64,000 nucleotides of DNA from contig JAMHWD010000015.1 in NCBI GenBank assembly GCA_035911135.1, positions 100,701-164,700 on the forward strand, read 5' to 3'. Made by a program: the position numbers and the translations under genes. The notes below the pieces were generated by a model that saw nothing but the letters and a program-made list of their open reading frames with translations, was not told where the DNA came from and did not search any database. The stretch comes from JAMHWD01 sp035911135 (GTDB lineage Bacteria; Pseudomonadota; Alphaproteobacteria; Micavibrionales; Micavibrionaceae). Of the stretch, positions 32,121 to 41,571 are shown piece after piece. Each line of letters begins with the position of its first letter. The first letter of the stretch is position 1.

Positions 32121-34316
32121 ATGAGCTCCAGCAAATCTCCCTATCCTTCAGCCAAAAGACCGGGCGGCCCGCGCGGCGGTTCTTCGCCGTCTGCGCCGAA
32201 AAAAACAAAAACACCGTCCTCGCGTTCGCCCAAAAAGAAATCCACGCCCAAAAGTAAATCCAGGCGCCGCTGGCCGGGTCTGGGCTGGCTGGGCCGCCTG
32301 CCGGCGCGGCGGATCCTGCGCTTTGGTATTCTGACATCCCTGTGGTGCGGAGTGGCGCTGATGGGCCTGCTGGCATGGTATGCGCGCGAATTGCCCGACA
32401 TCACCAAAAGTGCCGCCTTCGAGCGCGAGACCTCGATCATCGTGCAGGCTGCTGATGGCACCGAGCTGATGCGCTACGGCGAGATCAAGGGCAAGAACCT
32501 CAATGTCGCCGATCTGCCGCCGCATCTTATCTATGCGCTGCTCTCGATTGAAGACCGCCGGTTCTATTCGCATTTTGGCGTTGATCCGCTGGGCCTCGCG
32601 CGCGCCTTTGTCGTGAACGCGGTAAACGGGCGCGTGGTGCAGGGCGGATCAACCATCACCCAGCAGCTCGCCAAAAATTTGTTCCTCAGCCACGAGCGCA
32701 CCTTCAAACGCAAAGTACAAGAAGCCATGCTGGCCGTCTGGCTGGAGATGGAACTGACCAAGGATGAAATTCTCTCGGCCTATTTAAACCGCGTTTATTT
32801 AGGCTCCGGCGCTTACGGCATTGATGCGGCATCCGAACTTTATTTCGGCAAATCCGCCAAGGATCTGACATTACGCGAATCCGCCATGATGGCGGGCTTG
32901 CTGCAGGCCCCCTCGCGCTTTTCACCGCGCCGCAATCCCAATCTCGCCAATCAACGCGCCGATGTCGTGCTGGCCGCGATGGCCGATGCCGGTTACATAA
33001 CCGAAGATCAGGCCAAGGGCCTGTCCGACCTGCCGCCCCGCCCGCCGCAAAAACCGGGCGCGGCCAATGCGGTGCGCTTCTTCACCGACTGGGTCGTGGA
33101 TGGGCTGGATGAGCTGATCGGCACGCCGGAGACTGATATCATTGTTCGCACAACATTAAATGCCGCCATTCAGGACAAGGCAGAAGTTGTGCTGGCCTCT
33201 GCGCTGCGCTCCGAAGGGGTCAAGCGCGGCATTGGTCAGGGCGCTGTACTGGTGATGGGCTTTGACGGCGCGGTGCTCGCGCTGGTTGGCGGCAAGGATT
33301 ATAACCAGAGCCAGTTCAACCGCATCACGCAAGCAAAGCGCCAGCCCGGCTCCTCCTTCAAGCCTTTCGTTTACTTAACCGCGCTTGAGCGCGGCATGAC
33401 CCCCGATACCAACGTCATTGACGAACCCATCACCGAAGGCAAATATCGTCCCTCCAATTATGATGGCGATTATTACGGCGAAGTAACGCTGGAGACCGCG
33501 CTTTATCTGTCCCTTAATACGGTCGCCTACCGCCTGATCAAAACTTTCGGCCCTGATGCGGTGGTGAATACGGCAAAACGCCTTGGGATTATCTCCGCGC
33601 TCCAGCCTGATTTATCGCTGGCGCTGGGCACAAATGTCGTCACCCCGCTGGAGCTGACTTCAGCTTATGCATCCATTGCCAATGGCGGGTTCATGACCTT
33701 CCCCTTTGCGATCACGCAGGTGAAAGAAAAAGAAGGCAAAGTGCTTTACCAGCGCCCGGCCACCATCCCGACACGCCGTGTTATCGCCCCGCGCGAGGTT
33801 GGCATGCTCCAGCAGATGATGTCTCGCGTGACGCAATTCGGCACAGGTCAGGCCGCCGCGCAGAATTTCTTTGTCGCGGGTAAGACCGGAACCTCGCAGG
33901 AAAGCCGCGATGCATGGTTCGTGGGTTTCTCGGACAGGCTCGTCATGTCGGTCTGGATGGGCAATGATGATAACTCGCCCATGAAAAAAGTAACCGGCGG
34001 CTCCACCCCTGCCCGCGTATGGGGCCAGATCATGGGCTTTGCACAAGGCCAGCAAGGCGCGCCGGCCCAGCCTGTTGTATCGGGCGATGCTTCGGCCTCG
34101 ATCGGCGGCAGCATCGAAGGGCTTATCTCGCGCCTTTTAACATCCGAAGAAGAGCAACCCGCCCCGCCGCGTTTTGAGCAGGATGATAACATCTTCAGCA
34201 TCCCTCAGCCTGTTCCTGTTGTTGAGCAACGCGCCGAAGCGCGCCGCAATCAAAACAGCGATAGTGATTATACACCGCCCCAGCCGGAACTCCGCCCCGA
34301 CAGCTTTAATCAGTAG
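32121..34316 (+). CDS. mrcA: Penicillin-binding protein 1A (glycosyltransferase/transpeptidase)
   Basis: A 731-residue class A PBP that polymerises and cross-links peptidoglycan in the periplasm. It has a basic Ser/Pro/Lys-rich cytoplasmic tail (1-50) and a membrane anchor near LWCGVALMGLLAWYA. The GT51 domain contains EDRRFYSHFGVDP and GGSTITQQLAKNL. The transpeptidase domain contains the SxxK in GSSFKPF, SLN in LSLNTVAY and KTGT in AGKTGTSQES. The C-terminal tail is Pro/Gln-rich and disordered. It overlaps murJ tail-to-tail by 11 bases. Confidence 0.96.
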   Translation: MSSSKSPYPSAKRPGGPRGGSSPSAPKKTKTPSSRSPKKKSTPKSKSRRRWPGLGWLGRLPARRILRFGILTSLWCGVALMGLLAWYARELPDITKSAAFERETSIIVQAADGTELMRYGEIKGKNLNVADLPPHLIYALLSIEDRRFYSHFGVDPLGLARAFVVNAVNGRVVQGGSTITQQLAKNLFLSHERTFKRKVQEAMLAVWLEMELTKDEILSAYLNRVYLGSGAYGIDAASELYFGKSAKDLTLRESAMMAGLLQAPSRFSPRRNPNLANQRADVVLAAMADAGYITEDQAKGLSDLPPRPPQKPGAANAVRFFTDWVVDGLDELIGTPETDIIVRTTLNAAIQDKAEVVLASALRSEGVKRGIGQGAVLVMGFDGAVLALVGGKDYNQSQFNRITQAKRQPGSSFKPFVYLTALERGMTPDTNVIDEPITEGKYRPSNYDGDYYGEVTLETALYLSLNTVAYRLIKTFGPDAVVNTAKRLGIISALQPDLSLALGTNVVTPLELTSAYASIANGGFMTFPFAITQVKEKEGKVLYQRPATIPTRRVIAPREVGMLQQMMSRVTQFGTGQAAAQNFFVAGKTGTSQESRDAWFVGFSDRLVMSVWMGNDDNSPMKKVTGGSTPARVWGQIMGFAQGQQGAPAQPVVSGDASASIGGSIEGLISRLLTSEEEQPAPPRFEQDDNIFSIPQPVPVVEQRAEARRNQNSDSDYTPPQPELRPDSFNQ

Positions 34317-35892
34317 CCTGTTCTTCACTCACGGGAAGGGCTTTGGGCGTCCGGCGGTTGGCCAGAAACTTTTTGATTTCCGATATCTTGATCACGCCAA
34401 GACCAAAGATCAGGCCAAAATAAACGCTGCCGCCTGCGCCCATCAGGATTGTCAGGCCGACAAGCTTATGCAGAGTCTCCTGCTCGAACAAACCAGCCAG
34501 CGCAAAAAAGCCACCGCCCAGAACCGCGCCCATGGCGCTTGATGAGATTATGATCCCGCGCGCGCGGATTTTGAACGCTTCATCGAATTTGGCTGATGGG
34601 TGATCGTGCAGAGCGCGGATATGCATCACAAATTGCAGCCATCCCGAAAGCCCCGTGGCCAGAGCAATCCCGGCCACGCCGATAAATTGAATAAAGATCA
34701 CCGCAAAGACGATATTGGAGACCGTCCCCACAATGGCAATCCGCACCGGGCGCACTGTGTCCTGACGCGCCCAATGCGCGGTCGAAAACACTTTTGTGGT
34801 AATATAGGCCGGCAGGCCCAGCGCATACCCGGCCAGCACCCAGGCTGTCGCAACTGAATCCGCATGGCTGAACTCACCGCGCTCGAACAATGTCGTGATA
34901 ATGGGATAAGGAATAATTATCAGCGCCACAGCCGCCGGCAGCGCCAGCAGCAGGCAATATTCAAAGGCGCGGTTGAACAGATCGCGCGATTCCGCGATAT
35001 CGCCCCTTCCCATCGAACGCGAGAGCAGCGGCAAAAGGGCCGTGCCCACCGCAATCCCCACCATGCCCAGCGGCAATTGATTAAGGCGGTCGGCGTAATA
35101 CAAATAAGAGATCGAACCTTCCGGCAGGAAGGATGCCATCATCATATCGGCGAACAGATTGATATGCATGACCCCCGCGCCCAGCATACCGGGGCCCATC
35201 AAGGCGAAAACGCGCTTGACCTTGTCATTGATAAAGGGCCGGGTCCACATAAACTTGAAATTGGACCGGCGGGCGCAAAGCCAGAGCCAGATAAGCTGCA
35301 GGATACCGGCGGCGAAAATCCCCCATGACAAGGCATGGCCCGCCGTTTCAAACATCCCGCTCATCAGCAGGAAAACAACCTGCGACATATTGAATATGAC
35401 GGGCGCAAAGGCAAAGGGCGCAAAGCGGCCCAGCGCGTTCATCACCCCGCCCAGCAGCGCCGTCAGCGAAATAAACAGCAGATAGGGGAAAGTAATCCGC
35501 GACATCTCCACGGCCAGATCAAACCGGACCTCGCCATTCATAAACCCCGGCGCAATGGCAAACATCACATACGGCATGACCAGCATGATCAGGATCGAGA
35601 AAACCGATAACACACCGAACATGACAATAATCGCGTTTCCGGCGAAACGGTCGGCGGCCTCGCGCCCTTCCTTTTCCAGTGTCTCGGCATAAAGCGGAAC
35701 AAAGGAAACGCTGAACGCGCCCTCGCCCGTGACGCGGCGGAAGAAATTGGGAAGCTTGAGCGCCACAAAAAACGCATCCGCCACCGGGCCAGCGCCTAGG
35801 ATCGAGGCCGTAATAATATCGCGCACAAACCCCGCCAGCCGGGATAATCCCGTCAGGCCGCCCACCGTTGTCATTGCGCGCAAAAGACTCAT
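34306..35892 (-). CDS. murJ: Lipid II flippase MurJ
   Basis: A 528-residue MOP-family membrane protein with about fourteen membrane segments that moves lipid II across the inner membrane. The N-terminal SLLRAMTTVGGLTGLSRLAGF and VADAFFVALKLPNFFRR match MurJ; the latter carries the central-cavity Arg. The ATG of MSLLRAMTTV is chosen to match the family, leaving a 42-base divergent gap to ubiE. A start 9 codons upstream is possible. The neighbour PBP1A uses the same substrate pool. Confidence 0.96.
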   Translation of the reverse strand: MSLLRAMTTVGGLTGLSRLAGFVRDIITASILGAGPVADAFFVALKLPNFFRRVTGEGAFSVSFVPLYAETLEKEGREAADRFAGNAIIVMFGVLSVFSILIMLVMPYVMFAIAPGFMNGEVRFDLAVEMSRITFPYLLFISLTALLGGVMNALGRFAPFAFAPVIFNMSQVVFLLMSGMFETAGHALSWGIFAAGILQLIWLWLCARRSNFKFMWTRPFINDKVKRVFALMGPGMLGAGVMHINLFADMMMASFLPEGSISYLYYADRLNQLPLGMVGIAVGTALLPLLSRSMGRGDIAESRDLFNRAFEYCLLLALPAAVALIIIPYPIITTLFERGEFSHADSVATAWVLAGYALGLPAYITTKVFSTAHWARQDTVRPVRIAIVGTVSNIVFAVIFIQFIGVAGIALATGLSGWLQFVMHIRALHDHPSAKFDEAFKIRARGIIISSSAMGAVLGGGFFALAGLFEQETLHKLVGLTILMGAGGSVYFGLIFGLGVIKISEIKKFLANRRTPKALPVSEEQATD

Positions 35893-35934
35893 ATATAGTT
35901 GTTTAACACTCCGATTCATGATTTAAAAGCGGTC

Positions 35935-36684
35935 ATGACACAAAACCCCGAAGGAAACTGGTTTGGCTACAAGGCCGTTGCCCCCGAAGATAAAACCGGG
36001 ATGGTTCACGGCGTGTTTGATAACGTCGCGGCCAAATACGACATCATGAATGATTTCATGTCCGGCGGTATCCACCGCATCTGGAAGGATTATTTCGTGC
36101 GCCAGATCCGCCCCCGCGCCGGCATGTCATTTCTGGATGTTGCGGGCGGTACGGGCGATATTGCCTTTCGGATCCGCCGCAAGGCTGGCCCTACGGCCAT
36201 TACGATATGTGACTTGACCGAAAAAATGCTCGAAGTCGGACGCGACCGCGCCGTTGATCGCGGCTGGGTGAATGATTTCAACTGGGTGACGGGGAATGCC
36301 GAAAACCTGCCCTTTGCCGATAACACTTATGATGTCTATACAATCGCATTCGGCCTTAGAAACGTGACGCGGATTGATAACGCACTGGCCGAGGCCTACC
36401 GCGTCCTCAAACCCGGCGGGCGGTTTTACTGCCTTGAATTCAGCCATGTCCGCAATCCGCTCCTGTCCAAGGCCTATGACCTCTATTCAGAAAATGTTAT
36501 CCCCAGAATTGGGGCGGCCATCGCCGGTGACCGGGAAAGCTACCAGTATCTGGTCGAGAGCATCCGCCAGTTCCCCAAGCAAAAGGAGCTGAAATCCCGG
36601 CTGGAGAGCGCAGGCTTTACCCGCGCAGGTTATACCAATTTAAGTGCGGGAATCGCCTGCATCCACGTTGGACATAAACTTTAG
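35935..36684 (+). CDS. ubiE: Ubiquinone/menaquinone C-methyltransferase UbiE
   Basis: A 249-residue SAM-dependent enzyme that methylates the benzoquinone (or naphthoquinone) ring. Signatures are VFDNVAAKYDIMNDFMSGGIHR, the SAM loop FLDVAGGTGDIAFRI, and AFGLRNVTRIDNAL plus PGGRFYCLEFSH. The start ATG 42 bases from the divergent murJ start is supported by family alignment. ubiB, its neighbour in many alphaproteobacteria, is not here. Confidence 0.97.
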   Translation: MTQNPEGNWFGYKAVAPEDKTGMVHGVFDNVAAKYDIMNDFMSGGIHRIWKDYFVRQIRPRAGMSFLDVAGGTGDIAFRIRRKAGPTAITICDLTEKMLEVGRDRAVDRGWVNDFNWVTGNAENLPFADNTYDVYTIAFGLRNVTRIDNALAEAYRVLKPGGRFYCLEFSHVRNPLLSKAYDLYSENVIPRIGAAIAGDRESYQYLVESIRQFPKQKELKSRLESAGFTRAGYTNLSAGIACIHVGHKL

Positions 36685-36741
36685 CCATAAAAATTTGTCA
36701 TAAATTTTAAAACAAGATCAAAGGCTTATAGTTTTTTATTG

Positions 36742-36781
36742 ACAGGATGAAGGCTGGCGCGGCATGTTACGCCATCCTGTG
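36742..36781 (+). promoter_or_regulatory. Hairpin upstream of the Ala-rich gene
   Basis: ACAGGATG (36742-36749) pairs with CATCCTGT (36774-36781), with an inner GGCG/CGCC stem. TTGACA at 36739 could be a -35 box overlapping it. The structure sits 45 bases before the gene's ATG, in the likely leader. It may be an operator or an RNA element; no function is shown. Confidence 0.35.
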
Positions 36782-36826
36782 AATTTCCGGGATTATATAA
36801 AATACTCAAGAGAGGATAATTTATCT

Positions 36827-37270
36827 ATGAGCAACTTTACTAAATCCATCGTTTACTCCGGTATCGTACTGGTCGCCGGTCTGATCGCTGTTTTCACAAT
36901 CTACAACAACATGTCGCCAGATGCTGCCAACAGCATGGGCGCGCTTGAGCCTGCCGCCGGTATGGAAAGCAGCATGCCTGAAGCCACAACAGAAGGCTTC
37001 ACAGAAGCCAACACAACAGAAACAGCTGCTGACGTTGCTGTTGATGATGCTGCTGACGCTGCTGCCGCTCCTGCGACAGCTGAAGGCGTTGAAGCCGCTG
37101 TTGAAGCCGTTGAAGGCGCAGCTGATGCTGCCGCTGAAGCCGTAGCACCTGCTGCTGGCGAAGAAGCTGCCAAGGACGCCGCTGTTGAAGCCGCTGACGA
37201 AGCTGCTGCAGCCGTTGAAGAAGCCGCTGAAGGCGCTGCTGAAGCTGTAGAAGAAAAAGCAGCCGAGTAA
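36827..37270 (+). CDS. Ala/Glu-rich membrane-anchored protein
   Basis: A 147-residue protein: short N-terminus, one membrane helix (SIVYSGIVLVAGLIAVFTIY, about 7-26), then LEPAAGMESSMPE and a low-complexity tail of Ala, Glu and Val in short repeats (AVEAVEGAADAAAEAV). The tail should be helical and periplasmic or extended in the envelope. The EPAAG motif matches the small secreted proteins at 15018 and 24115. The start ATG follows AGAGAGG. A strong terminator ends the unit. No family is known to me. Confidence 0.72.
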   Translation: MSNFTKSIVYSGIVLVAGLIAVFTIYNNMSPDAANSMGALEPAAGMESSMPEATTEGFTEANTTETAADVAVDDAADAAAAPATAEGVEAAVEAVEGAADAAAEAVAPAAGEEAAKDAAVEAADEAAAAVEEAAEGAAEAVEEKAAE

Positions 37271-37296
37271 TCGCTTCTTTTTCATCCAAAATCTTA

Positions 37297-37330
37297 AAAA
37301 GCCCCGCTTTCACCGGCGGGGCTTTTGCTT
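37297..37330 (+). terminator. Intrinsic terminator after the Ala-rich gene
   Basis: An 11-base stem, AAAAGCCCCGC / GCGGGGCTTTT, with an 8-base loop is followed by GCTTTA. It is a strong terminator and symmetric enough to act on both strands. Confidence 0.88.
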
Positions 37331-37345
37331 TATGGTCGTTTCATT

Positions 37346-37492
37346 GTCATCCTCGGCAAGCGCGGGGCATGATTTGCCCCAAAGCGCAGAACGGGGATCC
37401 AGCATAAAACATGTGCGAAGCTCTGCTTCGCGCCTGCTCCCTGGATACCCGCATGCATTGCGCCGCTTTGCGGCTTCATTGGCGGGTATGAC
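37346..37492. repeat. 147-base dispersed-type element, GTCAT...ATGAC
   Basis: The segment starts GTCATCC, contains GGGGATCCAG and CTGGATACCCGC in inverted order, several hairpins (GGGGCATGATTTGCCCC; GCGAAGCTCTGCTTCGC; GCCGCTTTGCGGC) and ends GCGGGTATGAC. It shares the GTCAT/ATGAC ends with the shorter double-hairpin repeats. It fills the gap between the Ala-rich gene and coaBC. Confidence 0.7.
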
Positions 37493-37515
37493 GAATTATG
37501 ATATCTTGGTAGAAG

Positions 37516-38721
37516 ATGACAAGACAAACTCTTGAAAACAAATCGGTTTTACTGGTGATCTCGGGCGGGATTGCCGCCTATAAATCACTGGAACTGATCC
37601 GGCTGCTCCGTAAATCCGGGGCCAGCGTGCGCTGCATCCTCACGCAAGGCGGCGCGCAATTTGTTACGCCTTTGAGCGTCTCTGCCCTTTCTGAAAACCC
37701 TGTCTATTCCGATCTCTGGTCATTAAAAGACGAAAGCGAAATGGGTCATATCCGCCTCTCCCGCGAGGCCGACCTGATCGTCATCGCCCCGGCCAGCGCG
37801 AACCTCATTGGCAAAATGGCGCAAGGGCTGGCTGATGATCTGGCCTCCACCACTTTGCTTGCCGCCAATAAACCCATTTTGATGGCACCTGCCATGAATG
37901 TGGAGATGTGGAATAACAAGGCTGTACAAGCCAATATTCAAGTTCTGCTTGATCGCGGCATTACACTCTGCGGCCCGCATGACGGGGCTATGGCCTGCGG
38001 TGAATTCGGGCCGGGCCGCATGGCAGAGCCGGAAGAAATCTTCGATCGCATCCTGTCCTTTTTTTTTGAACGCCCGTTAAAAGGGTTATCGGCCATCGTC
38101 ACCAGCGGCCCGACCTTCGAGGCGATTGATCCTGTCCGTTACCTGGGCAATCGCTCCTCCGGCAAACAGGGGCATGCCATTGCCGCCGCGCTCTCTCATG
38201 CGGGCGCGAATGTCACCCTGATCCGCGGGCCTGTTTCCATTCCCGATCCAGCCAATATCCGCACAATCGCCGTTGAATCGGCAGCGCAAATGCTGGCGGC
38301 TTGTGAATCTGCCCTGCCTGCCGATATCGCCATCTGCGCGGCGGCGGTGAGTGACTGGCGCGCCGCCGATCCTTCCGCCCATAAAATCAAAAAGACCGGC
38401 CATCAGCCGCCTGCCCTCACGCTGACCGAAAACCCGGATATCCTGCAAATTCTTTCCACGCATCAAAACCGCCCGCGCCTTGTGGTGGGCTTTGCCGCCG
38501 AAACGGAAAACCTCATCGAAAACGCCCGCGCCAAGCGCCTCAAGAAATCCTGCGACTGGGTGCTGGCCAATGATGTGGGCGCGAACGATATTTTCGGGGC
38601 CGATAAAACGCATCTGCACCTGATCTCCGGCAATGACGCGCAGGATTGGGGCGCAATGTCCAAACGCGATGCCGCCGAGCGCCTGACCACCGAGATCATC
38701 CATCATTTCGGGCGGGGATAA
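37516..38721 (+). CDS. coaBC: Bifunctional CoaBC (Dfp)
   Basis: A 401-residue bifunctional enzyme of coenzyme A synthesis. The N-terminal phosphopantothenoylcysteine decarboxylase (about 1-190) has the flavin motif PASANLIGKMAQGLADD, the substrate motif PAMNVEMW and the active Cys in GAMACGEFGPGRM. The C-terminal synthetase domain starts at SAIVTSGPTFEAIDPVR with NRSSGKQGHAIA and ends with VLANDVGAND. The length is normal. A repeat element and a terminator separate it from the previous gene. Confidence 0.97.
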   Translation: MTRQTLENKSVLLVISGGIAAYKSLELIRLLRKSGASVRCILTQGGAQFVTPLSVSALSENPVYSDLWSLKDESEMGHIRLSREADLIVIAPASANLIGKMAQGLADDLASTTLLAANKPILMAPAMNVEMWNNKAVQANIQVLLDRGITLCGPHDGAMACGEFGPGRMAEPEEIFDRILSFFFERPLKGLSAIVTSGPTFEAIDPVRYLGNRSSGKQGHAIAAALSHAGANVTLIRGPVSIPDPANIRTIAVESAAQMLAACESALPADIAICAAAVSDWRAADPSAHKIKKTGHQPPALTLTENPDILQILSTHQNRPRLVVGFAAETENLIENARAKRLKKSCDWVLANDVGANDIFGADKTHLHLISGNDAQDWGAMSKRDAAERLTTEIIHHFGRG

Positions 38722-38771
38722 CTCCGCCCTTGCCCTTTGAATTTGCAGGGCATTCGCGCTATGAATCCTAT

Positions 38772-41465
38772 ATGGGAACAGCAACTGCGTTAAAAGACGA
38801 AACGGAGATCACCATATCCTCCGCGGATACGCCGATGATGGCGCAATACAAGCGTGTAAAATCAGAGCATCCAGACTGCCTTCTGTTTTACCGCATGGGT
38901 GATTTTTATGAGCTGTTCTTCGAGGACGCGCTGATTGCCTCTGCCATTCTCGACATTACCCTCACCAAGCGGGGCAAAAATCAGGGTGAGGAAATCCATA
39001 TGTGCGGCGTGCCATTTCACGCCTGCGAGCCTTACCTCGCGCGCCTCATCAAGGCGGGGCACAAGGTCGCCATCTGCGAGCAATTAGAGACCCCCGATGA
39101 AGCCAAGGCGCGGATGAAGCGTGAAGGCAAACCCGCCTCCAAGGCTCTGGTGCGCCGGGAAGTCGGACGGATCGTCACCCCCGGCACGATTACCGAGGAT
39201 CATTTGCTGGAATCCGGCAGCCATAATTACCTCGCCTGCCTTGCCCAGATCAACGGCGCTTACGGCCTGGCGTGGGTGGACTTATCCACAGGTTCATACA
39301 AGGTTCAGCCACAGGCCGATTTTACGGAGGCCCTGCGTGCCCTGAATGCCATCAATCCGGCAGAAATTCTGGCCTCCGATCATTTGCGGGGTGAAATAAA
39401 CAGCGCCGCACCTGATGTGCAAACACGCATCACCTATCAAGCGCGCAGCCTTTTTGATTCTGCCAATGCCGCCGAACGTCTCTGCCGCTATTACGGTGTG
39501 GGATCGCTGCAATCTCTGGGCAGTTTTTCACCGGCTGAGCTATCCGCCTGCGGGGCGCTGCTCGATTATATCGACCGCACGCAAAAGGGGAAAATCCCCT
39601 ATCTCGCCAAACCGCAAAGCGTTTTATCCGCCGGCATCATGCAAATCGACCCGGCCAGCCGCCGCAATCTCGAACTCATCCGCACAATGGCAGGCGAGCG
39701 CAAGGGCAGCTTGCTGGATTGCATCGACCGCACATCCAGCCCCGCCGGATCGCGTTTGCTGCAATCCCATCTCGCCCAGCCGCTGACCGATATTGACGAG
39801 ATAACCGCAAGACTGGACCGCGTCAGCGCCTTTTGCCACGACACCAAACTCCGCGAAGCGGCAACGGATCATCTACGAGCCATGCCCGATATTGAACGCG
39901 GACTCTCAAGGCTGACGGCCGATCGTGGCGGGCCGCGTGATCTCCTGATGATCCGTGAAGGGCTGGTGCAGGCCGAGATCATTCGCGCATTGCTGCAATC
40001 CGCGCCGCAGGCGCAAATCCCCTTTGGCGATCAGATAAAATCCCTGCGGCAAAGCCCGGATCTGGCCGCCTTGCAAGATAGCCTCTCGAAAGCCATTACT
40101 GAAAATCCGCCCTTTCTGGCGCGGGATGGCGGGTTTATTGCGCCGGGCTATTCCCCCGCCCTTGACCAGCTCCGCACCCTGCGCGATGAAAGCCGCCGCC
40201 TGATTGCCGGCCTGCAATCCAAATATCAGGCCGACACCGGGATTGACCGCCTAAAAATCACCTATAACAACGTGCTGGGCTATTTCATCGAAATCACCGC
40301 CAAACAGGCCGATGCGCTGCTCGCCCGTAAAGCCGAAGCCGGCAATCCTTACATTCACCGCCAGACCACCGCGAATGCGGTTCGCTTTACCACCACCGAA
40401 CTCAATGATCTGGAACGCGACATCGCCAGCGCTGCCGAGAAGATGCTTGCGCTGGAGCTTGAGATTTTCAGCCAGATGAAAGAGGCCGTTGCCGCTAACG
40501 CCGATGCGCTTTCCTGTGTTGCGGGGGCGCTGGCGGCGATTGATGTGGCGGCATCCCATGCCACGCTCGCCGCTGATTACAATTACTGCCGCCCGGAGCT
40601 TACCCTTGGCACAGATTTTTCCATCACCAAGGGCCGCCATCCGGTGGTGGAACAGGCGCTTCGTGATACACATACCGCCTTTGCGCCCAATGATACGGCG
40701 CTTGAAAACCCGCAGAGCCTTTGGCTGCTGACCGGGCCGAATATGGCGGGTAAATCGACTTATCTCAGGCAGAACGCGCTGATCGCCATTCTCGCGCAGA
40801 TTGGCGCCTATGTCCCGGCCCAGCGCGCCGTGATCGGCCTGATCGATAAAGTCTTCAGCCGCGTGGGCGCGTCCGATGATCTGGCCCGCGGGCATTCAAC
40901 CTTTATGGTGGAGATGGTGGAGACCGCATCCATCCTTAATCAGGCCACGCCGCGCAGCCTTGTCATTCTGGATGAAATCGGGCGCGGCACGGCGACCTTT
41001 GACGGGCTCTCCATCGCATGGGCCTGCGTTGAACATCTGCATGATGTGAACCGCTGCCGCACCCTTTTTGCGACGCATTACCATGAATTAACGGCCCTGA
41101 CCTCCCGCTTGCAAAACCTCGCCTGCCACAGCATGGCGGTGAAGGAATGGCAGGGCGATATCGTCTTTTTGCATCAGGTCATCGGCGGCGCGGCTGATCG
41201 GTCTTACGGTATCCATGTGGCCAAGCTGGCCGGCCTGCCGGATGCGGTGATCACCCGCGCGCGCGCAGTGCTGGACCTTCTGGAAACCAGCGAGCAATCG
41301 GGCAGCCTCTCGAAACTTACCGATGATCTGCCGCTGTTTTCGGTCGCCGAGCCGGCGCAAAAACCCTTATCCGGCGCGGAAAGCCTTCTGCAGGACATCA
41401 ACCCGGATGACCTCTCCCCGCGGGAGGCACTGGAATGGGTTTACAGGCTCAAGGCCGCTCTTTAA
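38772..41465 (+). CDS. mutS: DNA mismatch repair protein MutS
   Basis: An 897-residue MutS that recognises mismatches and recruits MutL. The mismatch-binding motif FYRMGDFYELFFEDA is near residue 40, and the Walker A TGPNMAGKST spans 654-663. The Walker B DEIGRGTATFDG and the ATHYHELT signature follow. The C-terminal clamp-type tail is short. The ATG of MGTATALKD is used; upstream in-frame sequence overlaps coaBC and is not conserved. The start lies 50 bases after the coaBC stop. Confidence 0.98.
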   Translation: MGTATALKDETEITISSADTPMMAQYKRVKSEHPDCLLFYRMGDFYELFFEDALIASAILDITLTKRGKNQGEEIHMCGVPFHACEPYLARLIKAGHKVAICEQLETPDEAKARMKREGKPASKALVRREVGRIVTPGTITEDHLLESGSHNYLACLAQINGAYGLAWVDLSTGSYKVQPQADFTEALRALNAINPAEILASDHLRGEINSAAPDVQTRITYQARSLFDSANAAERLCRYYGVGSLQSLGSFSPAELSACGALLDYIDRTQKGKIPYLAKPQSVLSAGIMQIDPASRRNLELIRTMAGERKGSLLDCIDRTSSPAGSRLLQSHLAQPLTDIDEITARLDRVSAFCHDTKLREAATDHLRAMPDIERGLSRLTADRGGPRDLLMIREGLVQAEIIRALLQSAPQAQIPFGDQIKSLRQSPDLAALQDSLSKAITENPPFLARDGGFIAPGYSPALDQLRTLRDESRRLIAGLQSKYQADTGIDRLKITYNNVLGYFIEITAKQADALLARKAEAGNPYIHRQTTANAVRFTTTELNDLERDIASAAEKMLALELEIFSQMKEAVAANADALSCVAGALAAIDVAASHATLAADYNYCRPELTLGTDFSITKGRHPVVEQALRDTHTAFAPNDTALENPQSLWLLTGPNMAGKSTYLRQNALIAILAQIGAYVPAQRAVIGLIDKVFSRVGASDDLARGHSTFMVEMVETASILNQATPRSLVILDEIGRGTATFDGLSIAWACVEHLHDVNRCRTLFATHYHELTALTSRLQNLACHSMAVKEWQGDIVFLHQVIGGAADRSYGIHVAKLAGLPDAVITRARAVLDLLETSEQSGSLSKLTDDLPLFSVAEPAQKPLSGAESLLQDINPDDLSPREALEWVYRLKAAL

Positions 41466-41471
41466 AACCGC

Positions 41472-41531
41472 GTCATTACACGGCCTTAGTCCGTGTAATC
41501 CATGGATCACACGCATGAAACGTGTGATGAC
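41472..41531 (+). repeat. Double-hairpin repeat, copy A
   Basis: A 60-base unit: GTCAT, hairpin ATTACACGG/CCGTGTAAT, palindromic centre ATCCATGGAT, hairpin ATCACACG/CGTGTGAT, then ATGAC. It lies between mutS and the ferredoxin reductase. Copies B (42659) and C (47006) have the same orientation. Confidence 0.9.
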
Positions 41532-41571
41532 GGCATTGACATTGCCCGAAAAATAACCATAAACCATACTC

